64,000 nt of DNA from Clostridiales bacterium mt11 (GTDB lineage Bacteria > Bacillota > Clostridia > Tissierellales > Tepidimicrobiaceae): the NCBI GenBank assembly GCA_001282665.1, contig LN874944.1, forward strand, positions 297,732 through 361,731. The letters are read 5' to 3'. The notes under the pieces are model-generated. The model did not search any database. It had not been told where the DNA came from and was given only the letters and a program-made list of their open reading frames with translations. The stretch's first letter is position 1. Every line of letters begins with the position of its first letter. The position numbers were made by a program, and so were the translations under genes. This document shows positions 10,748-22,655 of the stretch, piece after piece.

Positions 10748-13700
10748 TCTAGACACTTCCTTCCTTTTCTATATTCTATAGTATTCGGAAAATCGTGTCT
10801 ACAATATTATACTAACATCATATTGCATTTTACTTTTAATAGAACTACAGTAGAATGTAAATAATACTTAAATAGTGCATAGCACAGCCCAAATGAACCT
10901 TTTAATAGAACTACAGTAGAATGTAAATTTGTTTTTGCCATAATGAGGTATCCAAATCGCATCCCTTTTAATAGAACTACAGTAGAATGTAAATGCAAAT
11001 CTAAACTTATTTGCTTTCATTAGAGCTTTACTTTTAATAGAACTACAGTAGAATGTAAATTCTATTGTTTTTACTCTCCACATTATTTGGCCTGTAACTT
11101 TTAATAGAACTACAGTAGAATGTAAATTTGTAATTGCCGTACTTCTAGCAAGTCCAAAATCTCCTTTTAATAGAACTACAGTAGAATGTAAATTCCTTGT
11201 TCTATGTGATTAGCACGTCTTGCAGTAAACTTTTAATAGAACTACAGTAGAATGTAAATTCGTGAGTATAGGACATATATATCAAGAAAAAATAGCTTTT
11301 AATAGAACTACAGTAGAATGTAAATCTGCCTAAAGCAGGAAGGGAGTAGAGTAGACCAGATCTTTTAATAGAACTACAGTAGAATGTAAATTTCTATAAT
11401 ACCACGATACCCTCTACTTTTACACCTTCTTTTAATAGAACTACAGTAGAATGTAAATATTTCATGAAGTATTTGATAGGATAGGTCATTTTAAACTTTT
11501 AATAGAACTACAGTAGAATGTAAATCAGCTTCCCTGTGTCAAAGTCTCTATAGTATTCCACTCTTTTAATAGAACTACAGTAGAATGTAAATCTTGATAA
11601 ATCTAATGCAGATGTTAGTTGGCTTAAAGCTTTTAATAGAACTACAGTAGAATGTAAATGTAATTCCATTGACACGGTTCCCACCTCCTTTACACTTTTA
11701 ATAGAACTACAGTAGAATGTAAATCAAAATAGAGAGAGGGTTTTTATTGTAAGTATTAGACTTTTAATAGAACTACAGTAGAATGTAAATTTATTTTATA
11801 TTTACTATCTACTTATAATACTATCACTTTTAATAGAACTACAGTAGAATGTAAATGTTATACCATAAGAGATGAGTAGAGCAGATTAATTTCTTTTAAT
11901 AGAACTACAGTAGAATGTAAATGTCTTATAAGCTGAAGATACAAGCCCAATAACAACTCTTTTAATAGAACTACAGTAGAATGTAAATGTTTTTAACCTA
12001 ATTTCATGTACATAATAATCAATAACTTTTAATAGAACTACAGTAGAATGTAAATACTTATCCCTATAGCTAGCACCTGCTGGTCTTATTGCTTTTAATA
12101 GAACTACAGTAGAATGTAAATTCTTTTATTTTATTTGCCTCTAGTAAACAATCACCCCTTTTAATAGAACTACAGTAGAATGTAAATTTGCAAAGCTAAA
12201 CTGTAAACTTTAGAGTAAATATTTCTTTTAATAGAACTACAGTAGAATGTAAATTAATCATGACAGGCGTTGATGAGTGGAAGATAATGACTTTTAATAG
12301 AACTACAGTAGAATGTAAATAGATTAAAAAATAATCAAGTAAATTGGGATAATATGCTTTTAATAGAACTACAGTAGAATGTAAATGTTTTTATTGTGTC
12401 AGCGCCTCTAATAGAAAATTCTCTTTTAATAGAACTACAGTAGAATGTAAATTTCTTTGGTCTTACTATAAACTCTGTAGGGTCTTCTCTTTTAATAGAA
12501 CTACAGTAGAATGTAAATTTTTTAGTTTTTGTTGGTTTAGACTTAGAATTCTTACTTTTAATAGAACTACAGTAGAATGTAAATATGAAAGAGTAGATGA
12601 CTTAGAAAATGAAATTGCTGCTTTTAATAGAACTACAGTAGAATGTAAATAAGCCTAAGTTCACCAGACTCAGTATAGAGAAATTTATCTTTTAATAGAA
12701 CTACAGTAGAATGTAAATAGATGACGCTACAACATATAAACTAAACAATGATTACTTTTAATAGAACTACAGTAGAATGTAAATTTTAATCACCTTTTTC
12801 TTCTAACATGATTTTCTAAACCTTTTAATAGAACTACAGTAGAATGTAAATATGGTGCCAGAAGGTATTATTAACTAAGAGATATAAACACTTTTAATAG
12901 AACTACAGTAGAATGTAAATTCATCAAATTGATAAAGATTCTCTTCCTTTCCAGAACTTTTAATAGAACTACAGTAGAATGTAAATTTCAGTTTCAGCAC
13001 CAAGCCGTTTAGCCTCATCTTTCTTTTAATAGAACTACAGTAGAATGTAAATTAATTTCAAAGGACTTAAATCCTGTGATAACTTGCCCTTTTAATAGAA
13101 CTACAGTAGAATGTAAATACTATTTAACATAATTGAACTTCTAACTTTTACATCCCTTTTAATAGAACTACAGTAGAATGTAAATCATTATACCATAGCA
13201 GGGGTACGAAGGGCATGAAAAACTTTTAATAGAACTACAGTAGAATGTAAATTTATTCAATAGATGGGTGTGAGGAGCCTTCCCATAACTTTTAATAGAA
13301 CTACAGTAGAATGTAAATCAAGACATTAGAACTAAAATAATGGAATTAAGAAGACTTTTAATAGAACTACAGTAGAATGTAAATTATGTCAATCTATCTA
13401 CTTGATCAGATGATTCTTCCTTTTAATAGAACTACAGTAGAATGTAAATCCTTTTCTAAGTTCTTCTGCTCTTTCTTCTTTATCTGCTTTTAATAGAACT
13501 ACAGTAGAATGTAAATAAAGATAGGCAACCCACAACCCAACAATCCTCAAGTCTTTTAATAGAACTACAGTAGAATGTAAATCAAGCAATGGAAGATTCA
13601 ATAGCCGCTGCATTTGGACTTTTAATAGAACTACAGTAGAATGTAAATTCATCTATCATTTTCTTTAAAGCCATATTTCTAATCCTTTTAATAGAACTAC

Positions 13701-16700
13701 AGTAGAATGTAAATATCCAGGACCATAATTCAATTTAATAAAGTAAAGGCACTTTTAATAGAACTACAGTAGAATGTAAATAATAATAGAACTTTATTTC
13801 CTCGGCGGAAACCTTCACTTTTAATAGAACTACAGTAGAATGTAAATGTTAGAAACAAAAATGTTTAAGTTTAAAGTAAAACTTTTAATAGAACTACAGT
13901 AGAATGTAAATGATTATCTGGTAGTATTTAGAAAGTGGGCAGAAGATCTTTTAATAGAACTACAGTAGAATGTAAATATTTGTATGAAACATTGCTTTAA
14001 CGAATGTGAATATCTTTTAATAGAACTACAGTAGAATGTAAATGAACACTTTGCTGCAATGCTTCTCTTTCTGTAGGATCTTTTAATAGAACTACAGTAG
14101 AATGTAAATGTATTAAAAGAATTATCTAAGGGGGCTTGTTAATATGCTTTTAATAGAACTACAGTAGAATGTAAATATCAAAGGAACAGTTAACATTGCT
14201 AGGAACATAAACTTTTAATAGAACTACAGTAGAATGTAAATAAAAGGCAGGTGAGAAGATGGCAAAGAGTAATTTTACTTTTAATAGAACTACAGTAGAA
14301 TGTAAATTGGATTCCCTGTGGTCCTCTATCGCCTTTTTCTCCTTTCTTTTAATAGAACTACAGTAGAATGTAAATGAAGGAAAACCTGAAAACAAAATTG
14401 ACGGAGTAGTACTTTTAATAGAACTACAGTAGAATGTAAATTTTCTTTTAAGCTCTTTCTTTAGCAATTCGCACCTATCTTTTAATAGAACTACAGTAGA
14501 ATGTAAATGAATAAAATTAGATTGTTAAGATTACGGTTTTAACTTTTAATAGAACTACAGTAGAATGTAAATTTTTCTTTAGAGGGTATTTGGATTAACT
14601 CTGTTTCTCTTTTAATAGAACTACAGTAGAATGTAAATAATACAGATGAAATGGTAATCAGAAGTTTTAGTATGCTTTTAATAGAACTACAGTAGAATGT
14701 AAATCACTATGGCAAGAATACAGGACAACCTAATAGTAAACTTTTAATAGAACTACAGTAGAATGTAAATTAGATATCTAAGGTTGCGCCAGTTCCGTAA
14801 TTACTTGCTTTTAATAGAACTACAGTAGAATGTAAATAATTGTCCAGATATGCAAAAGCCTATAGAGGCAGCAACTTTTAATAGAACTACAGTAGAATGT
14901 AAATGTTAAACCCTTCTGGTGTGCTAAATCTAGCAATCCATCCTTTTAATAGAACTACAGTAGAATGTAAATCAATCACCCCTTCATCATCAAAGCCTAA
15001 TTGGATCATCCTTTTAATAGAACTACAGTAGAATGTAAATTTCTTCTTTACTTGATTGATTGATTATAATATTACCCTTTTAATAGAACTACAGTAGAAT
15101 GTAAATTATTTAGAAAATGAAATAAAAGAGGAAACAAAACTACTTTTAATAGAACTACAGTAGAATGTAAATATGGAAGATATATTACAGATCAGAGATA
15201 GAAGGTGTCCTTTTAATAGAACTACAGTAGAATGTAAATGTTTACAAGTGTAGGAAGGTTAGATGGATACAATGGCTTTTAATAGAACTACAGTAGAATG
15301 TAAATTATGTAGTAGGTGGATTAGGAGGATTAGCGAGTGTCTTTTAATAGAACTACAGTAGAATGTAAATCAATTATAAGTTCCATAATACCACGCCATG
15401 CGTAACCTTTTAATAGAACTACAGTAGAATGTAAATTCTAATAGATAGCTTGCCTTTGTGTGTGCCTTCTTTTCTTTTAATAGAACTACAGTAGAATGTA
15501 AATTCTATTGTCTTTTCTTTTACATCTTTGCTAAATAGCACTTTTAATAGAACTACAGTAGAATGTAAATCGTTTTTGGAACTCTCTATGATGGGTCTTG
15601 TAATGCCTTTTAATAGAACTACAGTAGAATGTAAATCCGAAATAGGACACATTATACTTGAAGACATACAAAGACTTTTAATAGAACTACAGTAGAATGT
15701 AAATGTTATTAAAGGAGTAAAGACTGGTAGTATCTGTTCCCTTTTAATAGAACTACAGTAGAATGTAAATTTCTTCTATTCTTGCCTTCTCCTGCTGCGC
15801 TAATTGCTTTTAATAGAACTACAGTAGAATGTAAATTTACCTCACCACCTCTATTAATTCATCTAGCTTATTGCTTTTAATAGAACTACAGTAGAATGTA
15901 AATCCTTTTATCGTTGAGGGAATCGTTATTGAAGATGGTCTTTTAATAGAACTACAGTAGAATGTAAATAGAGGCTAGGGATTTAGTTAAACATACATAT
16001 GTAGACTTTTAATAGAACTACAGTAGAATGTAAATTAGTATTCGTAAATCCCTTTTCCTCTGCTAGTTTTACTTTTAATAGAACTACAGTAGAATGTAAA
16101 TTAAGTTCGGCAACAGTTTCATAATCGAATCCATTTGCTTTTAATAGAACTACAGTAGAATGTAAATAACTTTTCAACTAATAGCCCTAATATTTTTCTA
16201 TACCTTTTAATAGAACTACAGTAGAATGTAAATTTTGCTGATAGAATAAGCAAAGGTTTTATGCTAAAACTTTTAATAGAACTACAGTAGAATGTAAATG
16301 TGTTTTGTTTTTTGTTATCATTGTATTTTAATTTTCTTTTAATAGAACTACAGTAGAATGTAAATTAGTAATTTAAGACTTTATTTTGTAAAAATTCCAA
16401 CTTTTAATAGAACTACAGTAGAATGTAAATTCATTTTGATCCTTGTTTACTTTATATCTATTTTTTCTTTTAATAGAACTACAGTAGAATGTAAATTCTC
16501 AAGATTAGAGGTAATTCAAGTTAATGAGGATCTTTTAATAGAACTACAGTAGAATGTAAATACAAGTTAACCTTGTTTTAGGTGAAGTAGATAGTTTGAC
16601 TTTTAATAGAACTACAGTAGAATGTAAATCATTCTGTTTCTCTAGTCCCTCTTTTTCTTTCTTTACTTTTAATAGAACTACAGTAGAATGTAAATGGTAA

Positions 16701-19700
16701 AATATATCTCTCGGATCAATATTTAATTTATCTTTTAATAGAACTACAGTAGAATGTAAATGAGTTCCAATCACCTGAGTTCCCATCTCCTGAGTTCCTT
16801 TTAATAGAACTACAGTAGAATGTAAATGCAGATTATTTTAACATAATTATAGAAAATCCAATCACTTTTAATAGAACTACAGTAGAATGTAAATTAATGA
16901 GGTATCCACACAGCGTCCACCTCTGACAAGCTTTTAATAGAACTACAGTAGAATGTAAATGTAACAGTAGATTTTCAAGAAAAAATAAAAGAAAACTTTT
17001 AATAGAACTACAGTAGAATGTAAATTATTAAATCTCCTTTCTTTTCATTTGAAAATTTTTTCTTTTAATAGAACTACAGTAGAATGTAAATGTAATTTTC
17101 ATATGCAAATTTTTGTTCTTCCACTGTCCTTTTAATAGAACTACAGTAGAATGTAAATCTGACATAGGCAATGGCAGCGTTAATGCTTACCCTCCTTTTA
17201 ATAGAACTACAGTAGAATGTAAATATAATAAATCTCTTTGTCTTTTTTTCTCTTGAATCTCGCTTTTAATAGAACTACAGTAGAATGTAAATTTTTTTAT
17301 ATGCCCCAAAGCTAACGCCAAGATAATTCTTTTAATAGAACTACAGTAGAATGTAAATAGACAAAAACAAAAAATAGTAAATAAATATATAGAACTTTTA
17401 ATAGAACTACAGTAGAATGTAAATACTATTGCTACGGTTTGTATTAATACAGGGTTCATGCTTTTAATAGAACTACAGTAGAATGTAAATGTAGTAGCTA
17501 GAAACAGCCCTACTATTGCTACGGTTTCTTTTAATAGAACTACAGTAGAATGTAAATTTATATGAACAGGCTTGATTTTGCTTAATTTCATATCTTTTAA
17601 TAGAACTACAGTAGAATGTAAATCCTATTCAAACTCTTCTAGTTCATCATCATCCTCGACTTTTAATAGAACTACAGTAGAATGTAAATTAGTAATTAGA
17701 ATGGCAGATACATACTTAGTTGGTTCTTTTAATAGAACTACAGTAGAATGTAAATCTAGATTTAGGGGTAGGAGTAACATTGAGGTTTTTTTAGCTTTTA
17801 ATAGAACTACAGTAGAATGTAAATCAATGTCTAGTATAGGTCCAGTTGCTTTGGGAATAGCCTTTTAATAGAACTACAGTAGAATGTAAATAAAAAACGA
17901 CCTTCTTTATGCCAACGTGTAAACCTACTTTTAATAGAACTACAGTAGAATGTAAATCAATTATTAACCCTCGATCTTTTCATTATTTTATGACTTTTAA
18001 TAGAACTACAGTAGAATGTAAATTAAACTTTCTCCTTTTCTTCCCTTCCAGTTATTATCCTTTTAATAGAACTACAGTAGAATGTAAATTTCTAAGGCTT
18101 TCATTCTATCTTCTAGCTTTACGCTTCTTTTAATAGAACTACAGTAGAATGTAAATAAATTTGAAGAATGGATAAGAGATGGGCTTATAACTGCTTTTAA
18201 TAGAACTACAGTAGAATGTAAATATAGCCTCAACCTCAGCTACCTTATTTTTACTATCCTTTTAATAGAACTACAGTAGAATGTAAATTCTTCTATGCTT
18301 GCATTTATGTTGCTTATATCATTGCTTTTAATAGAACTACAGTAGAATGTAAATATCCTATGAACCCTGTCTTCTGACTGTGCCCTGGTACTTTTAATAG
18401 AACTACAGTAGAATGTAAATAGATTAAAAATCTTGGTTTTCTTTTAAAAAACATTTCTTTTAATAGAACTACAGTAGAATGTAAATGTGATAACAAAAGA
18501 GTTATCCGATTTTCTTAAAACAACTTTTAATAGAACTACAGTAGAATGTAAATACAATTTTACCTAGTAAAGGATTTACTCGAAGAAGTCTTTTAATAGA
18601 ACTACAGTAGAATGTAAATGCCGATAAAATACCTTGCAATATTCCGCTTAATATTCTTTTAATAGAACTACAGTAGAATGTAAATATGCTTGAAACATCT
18701 AGTTGCATTTGCCAATTCTGCCTTTTAATAGAACTACAGTAGAATGTAAATTTAGAATGTTTTTGGGGAGGGGAATTAAAGGGGTAGCTTTTAATAGAAC
18801 TACAGTAGAATGTAAATAGCTCATGGGCTAAAGAGTCGTGGAATTGGTGTGTACTTTTAATAGAACTACAGTAGAATGTAAATTCCAGTTACTTTGAAAT
18901 AAATTTACTTCCGTTTGCCTTTTAATAGAACTACAGTAGAATGTAAATCTCTATGATATGCTGTTCATCCATTCCGTCTAGCTCTTTTAATAGAACTACA
19001 GTAGAATGTAAATCTTTGTCCTTTAAATCTTCTATTTTCTCTATTGTGTACTTTTAATAGAACTACAGTAGAATGTAAATGGATTTGCGTAGGGATAGGA
19101 ATTTAACCAAATAACACTTTTAATAGAACTACAGTAGAATGTAAATAGAGGACTCCAAGCTAGCACCGTATAGATATAGATTCCTTTTAATAGAACTACA
19201 GTAGAATGTAAATATAGGAGGATAATCCAAGGAAGTGATTAAATGTTTACTTTTAATAGAACTACAGTAGAATGTAAATAGATTTCAGATGACAGATTAC
19301 AAAGCGGACGAACGCCTTTTAATAGAACTACAGTAGAATGTAAATGAAACCATTATGGTTAATAGGCAAACAGGAGGAGCACTTTTAATAGAACTACAGT
19401 AGAATGTAAATTTAATTAAGCGAGCTATCACTGTTTATTGTAAAGCTCTTTTAATAGAACTACAGTAGAATGTAAATGTCATATCTAAAAACTTCAAAGT
19501 CAAAGAATAAAATCTTTTAATAGAACTACAGTAGAATGTAAATAAAGTACCAGATATGGAAGGTGTGGAAGAGAATTATCTTTTAATAGAACTACAGTAG
19601 AATGTAAATAGGTTCTATCTGCTAGACAAGGTAAAGTGCTTTTTCTTTTAATAGAACTACAGTAGAATGTAAATAGCGTTTCAGCTGCTACTGTTAATTC

Positions 19701-19806
19701 TTCTCTTATTCTTTTAATAGAACTACAGTAGAATGTAAATAGATAAAAAATCATATTCAATCATTAACGCTGGGTACTTTTAATAGAACTACAGTAGAAT
19801 GTAAAT

Positions 19807-19909
19807 TTAGTAAGCCTCCAATCTTAATTGTGATTTTGTTAACTTTTAATAGAACTACAGTAGAATGTAAATAATATACTATACCAGGTAAGTGATCCTG
19901 AAGGAGATA
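19807..19909 (+). repeat. Two-spacer block, first copy
   Basis: Two consecutive spacers, the first starting TTAGTAAGCCTCCAATC and the second starting AATATACTATACCAGG, recur unchanged 990 bp downstream (20797-20899), exactly 15 repeat units away. The identity ends at the second spacer's edge. It points to recombination between repeats inside the array rather than to new acquisition. Confidence 0.95.
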
Positions 19910-20796
19910 CTTTTAATAGAACTACAGTAGAATGTAAATTTACCTCAGTTTGATTAGTTCCATTTTCAAGTGGTACTTTTAATAGAACTACAGTAGAATG
20001 TAAATTAATCTATTTGAAATATAGTCTTTATAATCAAATTGTCTTTTAATAGAACTACAGTAGAATGTAAATTATGTTTCTGGATTAGTTGAGAACATAG
20101 TTCCTTCCTTTTAATAGAACTACAGTAGAATGTAAATTTGAATTGGTCGACTTCCTCATACCAAATATATTTACTTTTAATAGAACTACAGTAGAATGTA
20201 AATTTTGTTTAAATGCTGAGTGAATACCCCTCTTTGGTATCTTTTAATAGAACTACAGTAGAATGTAAATAGACATTTTCCTTACCTTCATGGAGCCGCT
20301 AAGACCTTTTAATAGAACTACAGTAGAATGTAAATTATATTTACGCTATCGACGATATTATCAATTAACCCTTTTAATAGAACTACAGTAGAATGTAAAT
20401 TTGAAATACATTCTCGTTACAGAATGCAGAACAGGACTTTTAATAGAACTACAGTAGAATGTAAATTCATATGTTGAGTTAGTTAATGATTTATTTACAT
20501 CACTTTTAATAGAACTACAGTAGAATGTAAATTAATTTCAATTGGATCTCCTTCAAATTCTTCAACTTGCTTTTAATAGAACTACAGTAGAATGTAAATG
20601 TTAAAGTAATCTCTTGAGACCCATATACCCCTTTCTTTTAATAGAACTACAGTAGAATGTAAATACTTTCAGCCCATACGCTAATGTAATCTTTATAATC
20701 CTTTTAATAGAACTACAGTAGAATGTAAATGATGATCTAACTGAGATATTAGCATGATTTATTTTACTTTTAATAGAACTACAGTAGAATGTAAAT

Positions 20797-20899
20797 TTAG
20801 TAAGCCTCCAATCTTAATTGTGATTTTGTTAACTTTTAATAGAACTACAGTAGAATGTAAATAATATACTATACCAGGTAAGTGATCCTGAAGGAGATA
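20797..20899 (+). repeat. Two-spacer block, second copy
   Basis: Exact second copy of the two spacers at 19807-19909, with the intervening repeat. The spacers before and after each copy differ. Confidence 0.95.
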
Positions 20900-21127
20900 C
20901 TTTTAATAGAACTACAGTAGAATGTAAATAAAAATATAAAGAACTTCATCAAAATATGTAAATTACTTTTAATAGAACTACAGTAGAATGTAAAGTTTTT
21001 TAATACAGGCTCCAACGGACTCATTCCATGCTTTTAATAGAACTACAGTAGAATGTAAATTCTCTTCTTGTTGCTTCGGATCATCTGCCCCAGCTCCCTT
21101 TTAATAGAACTACAGTAGAATACAATT

Positions 21128-21360
21128 ATTTTATCATTATTATATAAACAATTTACTCACGTTTATTAACTTTACACATGATATTTTCACTTAGTTTATC
21201 GTTAGCATAATATTGATAGATTTTTTCTATATGACAAATATTTTAATATATTATATACTAAGTTTATACAATCTAGATGAGATTAAATGGGCATGATAAT
21301 ATACTTGGTAAACTCTTATGCTGAATGTTATGATAATATCTTATGGAAGGATGTTGAGTT
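21128..21360. other. AT-rich gap between array end and the aminotransferase gene
   Basis: 233 bp with no coding frame that I can support. It must carry the promoter for the next gene, and several TATAAT-like words occur, but none stands out. GGATGTTGAG just before 21361 is a weak ribosome binding site. Confidence 0.6.
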
Positions 21361-22533
21361 ATGAATGATTATAATTTTGATAATATTATAGATAGAAAAG
21401 GGACAGGTTGTAAAAAGTGGGATATGATTAGTAAAGATTATGGGGATGATGTAATACCTTTATGGATTGCTGATATGGACTTTGAAATTCCTTATGAAAT
21501 CTCAGAGTCTATTAAAAAAAGAGCAGACCATCCAATACTCGGATATACAATGGCTCCAGATACATATTATGAGGCTGTTATAGATTGGTTTAAGAAAATA
21601 CACAATTGGGTTATAGAAAAGGAATATATTCAATTTACACCAGGAGTAGTTCCTGGAATCAATGCTATTATTAGTACCTTTACTAAACCTGGTGATGATG
21701 TAATTATCCAAACTCCAGTATATCATCCTTTTGCAAGACTTATAAAAAATAATGGATGTAATGTAGTTGAAAATCCGTTAAAGTTAGAAGACGGATATTA
21801 TTCTATGGATTTTGATAACTTAGAAGAAGTCATTACAAAAAGAACAAGATTATTAATACTATGTAGTCCACATAACCCTATTGGTAGGGTATGGAAAAGA
21901 GAAGAATTAGAGAAATTAGGTGAAATTTGTGTTGAAAATGAGATTTTAGTTGTGTCAGATGAAATTCATGCTGATATAGTATATCCTCCAAATGAACATA
22001 TAGTTTTTTCTAATATAAATCAAAGGTTAGCAAATAACTCTATTATTTGTACAGCACCAAATAAGACATTTAATATTGCTGGCTTACAAACTGCGAATAT
22101 AGTAATTCAAAATGAAAAGTTACGTAATGAATTTGAAATACAATTAGAAAAACTTTGTATCCCAGGAGGTACAATATTTGGAATAATAGCTCAAGAAACT
22201 GCTTATCGTAATGGAGAGAGCTGGTATAAAGAGTTAATCAAATATTTAAATGAAAATGTAGATTATGTAGTTAAGTTTTTTGAAACGAGGATTCCTAAAA
22301 TTAAAGTAAAAAAACCTGAAGGTACTTATCTATTATGGTTAGATTGTTCAGCTTTAAATATGAATGAAGAAGAACTAGTGGACTTTTTTATTAAAGATTG
22401 TAAGGTTTTATTAAACGAAGGTAGTATATTTGGTAAAGGTTATGAGTTATTCCAGAGGATGAACGTAGCGACTAGTAGAAAGGTTTTACAAGAAGCTTTA
22501 GAAAGAATTGAGACAGAAGTTAATAAACTTTAA
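21361..22533 (+). CDS. PatB/MalY-type PLP-dependent cystathionine beta-lyase (C-S lyase)
   Basis: A 390-residue fold-type I aminotransferase-like enzyme. The start (NFDNIIDRKGTGCKKWD, then PLWIADMDF) is the signature of the PatB/MalY group. HNPIGRVW (~171-178), SDEIHADIVY (~199-208) and the PLP lysine in APNKTFNIAGLQ (Lys235) are present. Members cleave the C-S bond of cystathionine or cysteine conjugates to give pyruvate, ammonia and a thiol. Length is normal and it looks intact. It is a single gene, followed by its own terminator at 22557. A role in methionine synthesis or in cysteine/sulfide metabolism cannot be told apart from sequence. Confidence 0.88.
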   Translation: MNDYNFDNIIDRKGTGCKKWDMISKDYGDDVIPLWIADMDFEIPYEISESIKKRADHPILGYTMAPDTYYEAVIDWFKKIHNWVIEKEYIQFTPGVVPGINAIISTFTKPGDDVIIQTPVYHPFARLIKNNGCNVVENPLKLEDGYYSMDFDNLEEVITKRTRLLILCSPHNPIGRVWKREELEKLGEICVENEILVVSDEIHADIVYPPNEHIVFSNINQRLANNSIICTAPNKTFNIAGLQTANIVIQNEKLRNEFEIQLEKLCIPGGTIFGIIAQETAYRNGESWYKELIKYLNENVDYVVKFFETRIPKIKVKKPEGTYLLWLDCSALNMNEEELVDFFIKDCKVLLNEGSIFGKGYELFQRMNVATSRKVLQEALERIETEVNKL

Positions 22534-22556
22534 AATTGGTAGAGAAAAAGATAAAT

Positions 22557-22594
22557 AAAAAGCTATTATCTATATAATTAGATAATGGCTTTTT
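22557..22594 (+). terminator. Intrinsic terminator after the C-S lyase gene
   Basis: AAAAGCTATTATCTA, a 6-nt loop and TAGATAATGGCTTTTT form a long stem ending in a T run. It is placed 24 bp after the stop codon. Confidence 0.85.
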
Positions 22595-22655
22595 GGTTTT
22601 TAAGGTATAATGTTATTAGTAAGATTAATGGAAATATTTTAAAAGGATTGATAGT

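Larger units (their letters stand above)
9573..10820 (-). mobile_element. IS3-family insertion sequence inserted in a CRISPR spacer
   Basis: A 1248-bp element carrying orfA and orfB of the IS3 family on the minus strand. Imperfect terminal inverted repeats start TGGACC at 9573 and, on the other strand, TGATGT at 10820, and share the core TAGACAC (TATAGTAGACAC and TATTGTAGACAC). It is flanked by a 3-bp direct repeat TAT (9570-9572 and 10821-10823). Removing the element and one TAT leaves a 37-nt spacer between two normal repeats (9515 and 10833), which fixes the ends well. Both ORFs are open and ends are present, so it may be active. Confidence 0.93.
10833..21127 (+). CRISPR. CRISPR array, leader-distal part (156 repeats)
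   Basis: Continuation of the same array past the IS element, with repeat starts from 10833 to 21098. Hand count is 156 repeats, giving 290 in the whole array and 289 spacers (one split by the IS). Repeats are identical to those near the leader until the last few: the copy at 20966 ends in GTAAAG instead of GTAAAT, and the final copy (21098-21127) ends in AATACAATT. This terminal decay marks the old end. A two-spacer block is duplicated near this end. Confidence 0.98.

Noticed and set aside
13136..13155. Extra repeat-like word CTAACTTTTACATCC within a spacer
   Set aside because: Only the first few bases resemble the repeat; spacing shows it is inside a normal spacer.
1264..20000. Many open frames of 60-134 codons inside the array with repeated FTFYCSSIK / LHSTVVLLK / FNRTTVECK peptides
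   Set aside because: They are translations of the CRISPR repeat. The 30-bp repeat length keeps frames open by chance; they have no ribosome binding sites and are not genes.
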